Assembly: GCA_036244855.1 (NCBI GenBank)
Contig: BQKZ01005769.1
Span: forward strand, 7,673-23,745
Length of the DNA: 16,073 bases
Direction: 5' to 3'
DNA from: Temnopleurus reevesii
Lineage: Eukaryota > Echinodermata > Echinoidea > Temnopleuroida > Temnopleuridae
Position numbers and translations under genes: made by a program. A model generated the notes under the pieces. That model was not told where the DNA came from and searched no databases. It worked only from the letters and a program-made list of their open reading frames with translations. Below, one piece after another: positions 8,567-16,073 of the stretch; within the stretch, counting starts at the first letter, position 1; each line of letters starts with the position of its first letter.

Positions 8567-9800
8567 TGGGAAGCATTAAAGAGAGCATAACACGGTTTTG
8601 AAAAGATTAATTTTATTCGAACAAAATTGATAGAAAAAATAAAAACACAAACGTAAGTATTTCCACATGTTTCGTTGAATGTATACTTATTCATCTTGTT
8701 TTAGATTTAAGTTTCATTTTCAAAGATATCTTAAGAATTACAGGTTTTGTTAAAACCAGTCGGCTACACGTCAGGCAGACATGTTTGTTTGTGGTTTTTG
8801 GAAAGTTTTTTGGGGCAAAATGACTCCGTGAGGGGGGAATTTGCATCTGAGCAGTTGGCTGGTAATTCTGTCAAGAAAGTGAGTAGTACATGAGATAAAC
8901 ATAATTACGATGATTTAGGTAGAAATGTAGATATTTGGAATGAAGAGAGTTTAAGTAGTGTGTACGTTTCTTGCAGTGGTTTTGAGGCAAAAGTTGTGCT
9001 GCTAGGTTCAGCGCGTAGATTTTGGTTTGGTTCGTTTTTGTTTGCAAAAGACAAAAGTATAGATAGCATTTTCAAAGGTTAAGACTCTCTTTCCATTCTA
9101 AATTGACACATTTAATTGATGGAAGTACAGGTTATGATACGAATGAAAACGAAGGTTATTTAGATGAAGATAATTATCCAAAATGTCTGTGTAAAAGTTA
9201 AAAACAGACAGACATGTAATTTGAGTTTTGAACAGGAATGCAATTTACGTTCTTTAGGAAATAAAGAGATTTAGGCATAGCATGTATGTTGAATAATAAT
9301 CAGATCAAAAGCAGGAAAAAAGCTTTAATCCATGCTGAGTTGTAAAGTAGAAATGGAGATTTATGCGGTTGCACTTTAGTAAAGGATTTCTGTAAACAAA
9401 AGGAAGTCTAGTTTCAGAGAAAGGAATATAGAAAATGTGTTGATCGAAAGACATTTGGAATGTCCAAGTTTGGATAATCAGGTTTATTTCTAGGCATGAA
9501 TTGGAAAACGTGTCAAACAATTACCTTTTGCTCTAAAGATTATGAAAAAATTACTCTTATTTTCACAGAGTCAGGGCTCGGATAATTAAACCGTTTTGTG
9601 GAGCTGATGTAGCTAATTATATATTCTTTATGAATCAAAGTGTATTTAGAAAGCTTTCAAAAGAAGCACATAATTATGAAGAGATTTATGTATGTAGGAT
9701 AGTTCAAGGATTGACTATTCAATTTCGGGTTCATTTCTAAACATGCAAGACATGTTATTTTGATCATGATTGGTGTAAGATAGACAACTGGTGCTTAAGT
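8567..9800. other. AT-rich intron-like DNA upstream of the receptor exon
   Basis: Since the receptor exon begins at a splice acceptor, this stretch should start as its last intron. I looked on the minus strand for leucine-rich-repeat (L..L.L..N.L) and LDLa (C...DC) patterns and found none. The minus-strand ORF at 9305-9520 has no LRR pattern. Confidence 0.55.
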
Positions 9801-9801
9801 C

Positions 9802-9830
9802 AAACACCCGGTGACATACTCCCGGTGTTT
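9802..9830. other. Hairpin: AAACACCCGG / CCCGGTGTTT
   Basis: The arms at 9802-9811 and 9821-9830 pair at 9 of 10 positions around a 9-base loop. The flanks (CTTAAGTC left, AAGAC right) partly extend the symmetry. It is a GC-rich hairpin in AT-rich DNA, perhaps the remnant of a small palindromic element. No ORF. Confidence 0.45.
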
Positions 9831-10049
9831 AAGACAGACAATTTAATTATATATTATAAAGTTTGATTCTGTAGATACCCTTTTCCTTCATTCGGATAGT
9901 TGTTATCAATTTCAGTGCCCATATGTGAAAACGATATGCTTGTTGCAGAACTTAATTTCCACTGACTGAAATTTGCCAATGTGTAATTTACCCTGTAACC
10001 GCAGTCTTTTGTTACTGCATTTAATTATTTCAGCCAATCTACGTGCAAG

Positions 10050-10145
10050 ATGGAGGAGGAGGAGGAGCTGTTGACTGTATCAAGAAACCATTCGGAAATT
10101 CATCCTACCACTTTTTCTTCAGAAGTCTACTCATATGGACAGTGA
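10050..10145 (+). CDS. Possible small ORF (31 aa, acidic N-terminus) after a splice-acceptor-like site; doubtful
   Basis: TTTAATTATTTCAG (ending 10033) is a good 3' splice-site match. Seventeen bases later ATG sits in a strong Kozak setting (GCAAGATGG) and opens a 31-codon frame. It starts with Met and five Glu, followed by Leu-Leu-Thr-Val-Ser, and closes at TGA 10143-10145. GAG repeats explain the Glu run. No domain can be recognised in so short a peptide, and the downstream sequence is AT-rich. It might be a terminal exon of an unknown plus-strand gene, a smORF, or chance. Confidence 0.15.
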   Translation: MEEEEELLTVSRNHSEIHPTTFSSEVYSYGQ

Positions 10146-11424
10146 CATCAAATCTAATTAGACTTTAACATGTCCTCCTGCTTTTCAAACTGACAAAGGT
10201 CGAGTCAGTTGACGCGATAGCATAGACTATAATTAAATTTAAAACGAGTAATTATGCACTGTATTCCTCAGAACAACCACGCTAGTTCATAAAGTTTAGG
10301 TCGCTGCGATGAGAAAATGAAATCTATTCAAAACTGCCAGGGACTACAAAATTATGGACCAAGTTTTTGGACAAGATTGAAATAGCTTCTTGTTTATTAC
10401 TATCATGTGTGAAGTGCCAGAACTATTGAAACAAATAGAAAGACAAATACACACAGTTCGGCTCAGTGAAGATGATCGCAACTTCATGATATTTATCGAA
10501 GCCTACCAAATGTCGATGAACTATTTGATCGAAACCACTTAATTGCCTTGCAATTAAAAATCAAACGTTCTTTCTTTTAAATTTTACTTGATGGACAAGT
10601 ATTTCTTGTCATCATCCCAAGAAGGCCAAACAATGGGATGACTATAAAGTAAAATGTGTTCCATTGTTTTAAGGAGGAGCACAACGAATGGGTAAGCAAT
10701 CCTCATCTTTCCATGTGCATGTATAAAGTGTTGTATGAATAAACTCGGGAGACAAGGAATCTCGATGTCGGGTAACCCACGGGCAAGCTTTCTGGTTGTC
10801 AAAAAAAAACAATTTCTGTGTACTTAAAAATACTACATAGGATTTGAATCCATTATAAGTAAACCCGCCTATTATAAATCTGGATGAACTCTTGTCGAGA
10901 TTGGTTTACAGACAGGTAGTAATTATTGTGAATTCAAATTCACAATACAAATTCAATTCTTATTTGAATGAATTTTTACAAAATGCGATGGTTGGGTAAA
11001 GCGCAGCTAATACACCAGACTTATTCAGTGTTTAGCCAGTGAACACTCGGGGGAATAAGAGTCTGAAATTGAATTTTGATTTTTTTTTTCAATTAAATCT
11101 AGTTCTCATGATCAATTGTCTGATACCGCTGGGCATATGTGTTACCAGTTGCTCTTCGTAAAGGCTTGACTGGGTATTAGAGTTATTAGAATGTAGATGT
11201 GATAGTCCAACTAAAGAGAGTGGGAAAACCCATATTCGACCATCCACAATGTCTGTATATTATTCAGTGACATTAGGCGTGTATTATATTAAAGCAGCTG
11301 AAAGGCGGGCGCCTCCATAATACATTTTTTTCTTTTTTACTTTTATATTGCTGTGAGAATATGTAGGTGGCTGACCATTTGTGGACTAGACACTTGCATT
11401 TCTATTGAGGCTTGTATTCAAAGA
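10146..11424. other. AT-rich non-coding stretch with a perfect palindrome
   Basis: ATTGTGAATT and its exact inverse flank CA at 10925-10946. A minus-strand open frame at 10584-10802 (72 aa) shows no known domain. Nothing else seen. Confidence 0.45.
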
Positions 11425-11625
11425 CTATAATTTTCCTTCCACCTTGTTTGAGTATTTCCTCTTCTTCTTGTTACTCTCCATCATCATGTTACTCTTTGTC
11501 AGCATTTTCTGTCCATGCTTTTTCTTTGACTCCTTCTCATTACAATTGTTCTTCCTCATCTTCTTTTTCTCCTCCTTTTCATTCTTTTTTGTTCTCCTTC
11601 TTAAAATGTCACTCCCTTTCAACTT
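11425..11625. repeat. C+T-rich (plus strand) low-complexity tract
   Basis: A tract of about 200 bp dominated by CTTCTTCTT, TCCTCC and TTTTTC, so the minus strand is purine-rich. This composition leaves open frames in several readings: Ser/Phe-rich on plus, Lys/Glu-rich on minus. These are expected by-products and not evidence of a protein. Such tracts can also serve as polypyrimidine regions in introns. Confidence 0.65.
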
Positions 11626-11647
11626 TATACCATTGATGTTCTTGTAA

Positions 11648-12494
11648 TTGATACTTTAAAACATGTTCTTGACTAAAAAGTGATATTAACATCATATATT
11701 TTTTTCCAAAATTAAAGAATTAAAAATTAATTACCTCTTGCTTTGATTAAAAGCGAAAGATCAGACGAATAGATCAAAAAAAGATTGAAGTAAATCCGAC
11801 AAGAAATAAGAAAGTTATGAATATTTCAATGATATGACTTAACAGTGATAATTCATAAATTACTGTAAGCAGTATGACGTAAAACGTGACTTTTGGTCAC
11901 GTGCTTATGACGTGGTTCATGCACTTCCTGTCCGTAAGCTTATTATAACTTATTGTTTTTAAAAATCCGTTTTAATCCATCACATTTTTTTTTTTTCAAT
12001 ATTCAAAACGTCGATTCAATAAATGTATATTTATCCATGTATATATCGACGAAAAAAAATAAGGGTTTTAAAACAATAAGAATAATAAACTGATTGCAGA
12101 GAAGTGCATGATATGCATCACAATTACGTGACTCAACCTTGCCAATTTGACTGATTACAACTACTTGGTTAATAATTGCAATACTCGTAACTTTCTTATT
12201 TGGTGTGCGATTTTTTTCAAACTGTTCGTCTGATTTTTCTGCTTTCAATCAACACAAGATTTTCCTGGCCGAGACCAAGTCTTTAAGTGTATAATGGGAC
12301 CATAGATCCATTTATCATACATTAAACTGTGTGGACAAAACGATGGCAAGCCAGTCGCGATTTCATTATCATTACAATGGACCATTGAATTGGCGTTTGA
12401 TGCAATTTTATACGAAAAGAAATTATATCAAGTTTGATAACGCTTTTGGATGGCTCTCTGATGGTGTGTTAAATGTACAATAAGTGTTGTTATA
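11648..12494. other. AT-rich non-coding stretch with a short E-box-containing inverted repeat
   Basis: ACGTGAC (11884-11890) and its exact inverse GTCACGT (11896-11902) lie 5 bp apart. The right arm contains CACGTG (11898-11903), and CRE-half-site-like TGACGT motifs sit on both sides. Short ORFs carry no domain. No gene seen. Confidence 0.45.
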
Positions 12495-13415
12495 TTCACA
12501 TTAATATGGAAGTTAAGCCGGTATATCCTCGATTTTCACGTGAAAAGTGATGGTTGCCAGGTAGATTTCTCGTTGTTAGGCAAGAATATGGTATCTATGG
12601 TAACTAAATTTAAAAACATATAAGTATGGCTAACAAATACCTATTCTTGCCATGTTAATATTTTGCCTATAAAGCATCTCTGTGCACATGGAGATCTGTA
12701 AATGTAAATATATCAGCATATTCCTACAGGGATAATATTAGATTATAGCAGTACTTTATGGTATAATAATGGTGTGTTAAGATCGACCAGATTCACCAAA
12801 TGTAATTTGTTGCTAAAGTTATTTGGGGGTCTCTTCTGCTGGCACTAGATTAAAATAGTATCACATTCACATATCCTGATGTTTATGATTACTCATTATA
12901 AAACGCCTAAATATGTAAATCAAGTCAATAATTAGGGGATCTCAATGCAAATATTGCTGGTTGCTAGGTGTATTTCTCGTTGCTAAGCAACAATATGGTT
13001 ATTATGGTAACTTAAAATGTGAAAATAGAATAGTACGGCTAACAAAATAATACGTATTCTTACTTTGTTAATATTTTGCCAATAAATTTTATCTGATACA
13101 TGTATATATGTTATTGTAAATATGTAGGCACACTGCCACATGGAATAATATTACATTTTAAGCGGGCCTTTTCAGGCTCCAATAATGAATGGTTATGACA
13201 AGATTCACCCAAAGTAATTGGTTGCTATAGTTATTTGGGTGTCCTTACTGCTGGTGCTAGATGAAAAAAAGGTTTATCACATGTATATAACCATATGTTT
13301 ATGAATACTCATTATAAATCACATTAATATGTAAATTAAGTTGATAATTTGGGATCTCCACATAAATATTGATGGTTGCTAGGTATATTTCCCGTTGCTA
13401 GGCAACAATTACAAT
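12495..13415. repeat. ~410-bp tandem repeat, about 2.2 diverged copies, with X-box-like palindromes
   Basis: Units start near 12495, 12901 and 13318 (TCACATTAATATG, AAATATGTAAATCAAG). The anchor TGGTTGC(C/T)AGGT recurs at 12551, 12958 and 13373, spacing 407 and 415 bp. Shared blocks include TGTTAATATTTTGCC, AGATTCACC(A/C)AA and TTATTTGGG(G/T)GTC. Each copy has a TTGCTAGGCAAC-like palindrome: 12572-12584 degenerate, 12979-12991 GTTGCTAAGCAAC, 13394-13406 GTTGCTAGGCAAC. The first two also carry a GGTAAC half-site nearby. No coding potential is visible. Confidence 0.8.
13394..13406. promoter_or_regulatory. RFX X-box-like palindrome GTTGCTAGGCAAC
   Basis: It matches the general RFX-family X-box form (GTTGCC or GTTRCY, short spacer, RGYAAC). 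A second site, GTTTCCATGGTGAT, lies at 13574-13587, and related motifs at 12979-12991 and 12572-12584. Because the sites sit in a repeat, they may be inherited sequence rather than working regulatory sites. Confidence 0.4.
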
Positions 13416-13679
13416 GCAATAATTAAATTCATTTTTTCCCTTCATATTTAAGGTAGATTCATCATCTGAAACAAATTTCTGAAGGTTCAAGATGTCAAAA
13501 TATAAGTGAATATATTGTACTGTTCAGGAATAAATTACTTGTTACAAAAGTGGGCGTGGTCTGTGTATGGCTTGTTTCCATGGTGATGCTACAACTTGTG
13601 ACAATTTTTATGCCCATTTTCGAAAAATTCAGAATATTTCCTTCAAAATGAACACCCTTCTTGCTTTAACCTAGGTGGG

Positions 13680-14030
13680 TGCATTAAAGTCGATTTTTTT
13701 TTGGCCTCTCGCCGCTCTATTAAAGGAGTCTTATATACAAATCCGATGGATTCCACCTGGGCACCGTTGGGAACATTTCTGAACGGTGTGACAAGCCACA
13801 TCAGCTATCGTCCTTTTAACGCTTTAAAGGGGCGGCTGGATGAGAATGAGAGACGTTTATTCCGAGAGCCTGTAGTTATAAGAACAATCTCCTTTTTACC
13901 CCTTCTAAATTGACCCACCAGAAGTGGAGTTATCACACTTTTAGTTTGGAGGGGCACCATTTTCACTGAGAGAGCAATCCCTTGTACTTTTCTCGAGTAT
14001 CCGTGTGACGTCACGGGAAAAAAAACACAT
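13680..14030. other. GC-richer block, possibly a repeat or promoter-like segment
   Basis: This block is visibly richer in G+C than its surroundings. On the minus strand it holds GTGACGTCAC (14005-14014, a full CRE palindrome) and further on TATATAAG (13737-13730). It also has the near-palindrome CCTTTTAACGCTTTAAAGG (13812-13830). Overlapping frames of about 70 aa exist on both strands but neither has a domain I recognise. It could be an old mobile element, a promoter, or unrelated unique DNA. Confidence 0.35.
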
Positions 14031-14442
14031 TGCGAGCGTTGACTGCTCCGTTCAATGGACGAGATATGAAGAGATCAATACCGCAGTACGTAATGTGCAA
14101 CTTTACTTGATATTACTCGAAATTTTCTGCAAAACTTTTAAATGTCTTCACAACATATTGATTGTTACATCATAAAGCATTTATGGACACAACATTTTAG
14201 ATGAATTCCGATGAAAACGATGTAATTTACCTACTAAACGATGACGGTATGGTGACCAGATTTCCAAACACATTCGTACTGTGCGATCCACACTCATTTG
14301 CTTGCCATCACGTATGTGAGATTTGTGTAATTTGCGTGATTTTTCAGAAAGAGACAATTATTTAAATGTTATGTCCTTTAAAGAAATCTATCACTCTGTA
14401 TTTGTGTCAATATTTCATGACGGAACTGGGCTTAACAACGGT

Positions 14443-14631
14443 TTAATCATGCATTTTTCCTCTCCAAGTTTGATGTTTCAGCCGATACTCTGTATAGTTC
14501 TTGGGATAATACAGCGTAATGTATCGGTCGGCGTCTCGCTCCCCCGGTCCGTCGGGCGCTCCATCGCTCAACAGTCCGTTAACACTGCTCTTCACACCCA
14601 CGGTCCACACCGAAACGATAATTTCATCCAT
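14443..14631 (-). CDS. Short coding-like ORF or exon (62 aa), function unknown; tentative
   Basis: From ATG 14631-14629 the minus strand stays open to TAA at 14443. The central 40 codons favour G or C at the third position (GTG, ACC, AAG, AGC, AAC, CTG, GAC), unlike the AT-rich flanks, as expected of a real exon. The frame includes SDGAPDGPGERDADRYITLY. YITLYYPKNYTEY faintly recalls the start of a CUB domain (Y-P-x-N-Y), but the cysteines are missing and I do not claim it. There is no signal peptide or LRR. It is on the receptor's strand and upstream of it. It could be an exon of the same gene, of another gene, or a fragment of a mobile element. Confidence 0.25.
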   Translation of the reverse strand: MDEIIVSVWTVGVKSSVNGLLSDGAPDGPGERDADRYITLYYPKNYTEYRLKHQTWRGKMHD

Positions 14632-14640
14632 AAATATACA

Positions 14641-14672
14641 AGTCACAAATGATTTAAAAGTCACAAATGATT
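14641..14672. repeat. Two 14-bp direct copies (AGTCACAAATGATT), period 18
   Basis: Perfect copies lie at 14641-14654 and 14659-14672, separated by TAAA. A small local duplication just beside the coding-like ORF. Confidence 0.7.
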
Positions 14673-15053
14673 AAGAAAACGAACAAAGACGATACAAATA
14701 CGGTAGAAATAATGCTCCAAGTTTTTGCTGCTTTTTCTTACGAAAACTAAATTACGCTAGGGGGAAATCTCTCGGAAAAAACTGATAATCAAGTCTCGAA
14801 GATGACAGATAAACGCGTCGAAGTAGTCAAAACTAAGAATCTTCGCACTGCCGTATATTTGCATGCGTACGTACGTAATACACGTTCACCCATGCATATG
14901 CTCTCATCCTGAGTCGATTCGACCATCCCATACACACATAAAATACTTTATTAGTGCATATAAAATGGTAATATGTTCAGAAAAGGGGTAGTGATATGTA
15001 GTATGATGTTATTTATTTACATTTCTAATTCCATATTGCCCACACTGGGCTGT
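14673..15053. other. Non-coding stretch
   Basis: AT-rich with small palindromes such as GCATGCGTACGTACGTA (14861-14877). I see no gene or repeat structure beyond that. Confidence 0.45.
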
Positions 15054-15087
15054 TTAATTTAGGAATCCCCTCCCGCGGCCGTCCTGG

Positions 15088-15147
15088 CCAATAGGATACT
15101 GTATGTCGTTTATTACACGCTCAACCGATGTTTTTTCCATGACGTCA
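15088..15147. promoter_or_regulatory. CCAAT box and CRE (TGACGTCA) pair; promoter-like
   Basis: CCAAT (15088-15092, in GGCCAATAGG) and the full palindrome TGACGTCA (15140-15147) lie about 48 bp apart, next to a locally GC-rich patch (CCCGCGGCCG). This spacing of NF-Y and CREB/ATF sites is common in animal promoters and could act in either direction. A 28-codon minus-strand frame (15140-15054) starts inside the CRE with GTCATGG. No TATA box is evident. Confidence 0.35.
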
Positions 15148-15776
15148 CCGAGTGTGTTCAATTTACCTCACGACTTGCGTATTTCTCAATACATCTGACC
15201 AGGATTTTTAACATTGTTTTTCTTCTAAACGCTAGATCTAAATGTGATGAACTAAAAAACATTGTATTTGGGAAGAACAAAATTCCCTAATGGCATAAAA
15301 CTTAATTTCTTAGGCCTTTTCTTCCTTTTTCCAATTTAACAACTCCTTTTCTTAATTTGGTGAACTGCTTCACAAAACGATGTATCATTTAACCAACTTC
15401 GGTGTAGGTCTTCTATGATTAGATTGCAATAATTGACACCAATGTTAGAGTAGAGCCTTAGGCCCGTCATATTTTGATCGATATCTACTACAGAGCAAGA
15501 GCAAAAATGTCATCACCTTATGAATTCTCATTTTCAAGATGAGCTACCGAGCGACTAGTAAATGAAGGGGATGCGAATTTGTAAGATTTTTTTTGTAATT
15601 CATATATATTGCAAAAAAGTACGGCGGCCTGAAGTTTCACACCTTAATCGCCGGTCTCTGGACAACGAAAGCGCTCTATAATTCATCAAACAAACAATTG
15701 TCCTGCAAGTTGGTTACAAACTTCGGTTTTCTAAGTATTTTTTTGCATCCATCTCAAATTTCCCCAATTTGCAGAA
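15148..15776. other. AT-rich non-coding stretch
   Basis: No ORF worth noting, no repeat seen, only T-runs (15582-15593, 15736-15744). Confidence 0.45.
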
Positions 15777-15959
15777 TATTATTCAAATATCCCGAGCTCT
15801 GAGAAAGTATATTGGAATTATATTTCTGAGGATGGGCTAGCAATACTATTTTTCCGAGGGGCGAAGCCCCCGAGGAATAATAGTTTTCTTTGCTAGCCAT
15901 CCGAAGAATTATAATTCCAATATACTTTCGAAGTAACTGTTCGGGATATTTGATTTATA
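15777..15959. mobile_element. Fold-back (long inverted repeat) element, ~183 bp
   Basis: The two arms meet at a GC-rich centre (GAGGGGC-GAA-GCCCCCGAGG, about 15856-15875). Matching blocks, left to right with the inverse on the other arm, are CAAATATCCCGA, GAAAGTATATTGGAATTATA, GGATGG(G)CTAGCAA, then an ACTATT-TTCC block and CGGGGC. Small insertions and mismatches separate them. The arms are about 85-90 bp with almost no loop, so a single strand would fold into one long hairpin. No ORF lies within. A non-autonomous fold-back or MITE is the likely origin. Confidence 0.8.
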
Positions 15960-15984
15960 TCTCTTAAAAAGAGATAAAAACTAC

Positions 15985-16073
15985 AACTTACTCAGATACT
16001 CGGCTCAACCGTACTCAGTCACATTCATTCACTGTCACACTCAGACAGTCGGTACCCACTCAGTCACGGCACA
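15985..16073. repeat. Degenerate ACTCAGTCAC-type short repeats at the right edge
   Basis: ACTCAGATACTCGG, TACTCAGTCACATTC, ACACTCAGACAGTCGG and CACTCAGTCACGG recur within 90 bp. The array may continue beyond the window. Confidence 0.5.

Noticed and set aside
9305..9520. Minus-strand 71-aa open frame as a possible upstream receptor exon
   Set aside because: It lacks the L..L.L..N.L spacing of leucine-rich repeats and the cysteine pattern of LDLa, and no convincing acceptor/donor pair frames it.
10584..10802. Minus-strand 72-aa open frame
   Set aside because: No recognisable domain and AT-rich codons. It does not show LRR or LDLa patterns that would make it a receptor exon.
10836..10856. Possible tRNA B-box (GGATTTGAATCC)
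   Set aside because: The flanking T-stem does not pair properly and no A-box or acceptor stem is present.
11405..11647. Ser/Phe-rich plus-strand and Lys/Glu-rich minus-strand open frames
   Set aside because: Both arise from the C+T-rich low-complexity tract, which lacks stop codons by composition. Neither has any domain, nor a credible start or splice context that would set it apart.
12495..13415. CRISPR-like array
   Set aside because: The repeats are about 410 bp, diverged, with no spacer structure, in eukaryotic intron-bearing DNA.

Overview
This window looks like nuclear DNA from an animal, most likely a marine invertebrate. It is roughly two-thirds A+T and gene-poor, with scattered palindromic and terminal-inverted-repeat elements. 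It holds one unmistakable coding block: the 3'-terminal exon of a leucine-rich-repeat-containing rhodopsin-family receptor (LGR) of the relaxin-receptor/GRL101 type. That exon is spliced, with a clear acceptor and no usable start codon, so the DNA is eukaryotic. GRL101-like families are, as I recall, greatly expanded in echinoderms and molluscs. An echinoderm is my first guess and a mollusc my second, but the sequence here does not settle it.

Layout. 1-1180: repeat-rich DNA with a G-rich motif recurring about every 150 bp, then three diverged copies of a roughly 56-bp unit, then an AATAAA-containing tail that resembles the end of an LTR. 1180-2830: AT-rich DNA with two pairs of old direct repeats. 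2834-3013: a short inverted-repeat element ending next to a T18 run. 3761-3926: a palindromic element made of two 78-bp tandem units. 4989-5291: a MITE-like element with about 46-bp terminal inverted repeats. 5292-7348: AT-rich DNA, the last part being the probable 3'UTR of the receptor, which is read on the minus strand. 7349-8543: the receptor exon. 8544 to the right edge: intron or upstream DNA in which I could not identify any leucine-rich-repeat or LDLa exon. This part contains a C+T-rich tract (11425-11625), a tandem repeat of about 410 bp carrying RFX X-box-like palindromes (12495-13415), a GC-richer block with CRE and TATA-like motifs (13680-14030), a short coding-like minus-strand ORF (14443-14631), a CCAAT/CRE pair (15088-15147), and a large fold-back element (15777-15959).

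The receptor would sit in the plasma membrane and signal through heterotrimeric G proteins. Its missing 5' exons should encode the ligand-binding ectodomain. They lie either unrecognised in 8.6-16 kb or beyond the window. No second convincing gene was found, so there is no gene-gene pathway to describe. The most interesting points are the 31-residue expansion of extracellular loop 2, which has intron-like GT...AG ends, a C-terminal PDZ-ligand motif, the X-box-bearing tandem repeat, and several distinct MITE or fold-back families within 16 kb.
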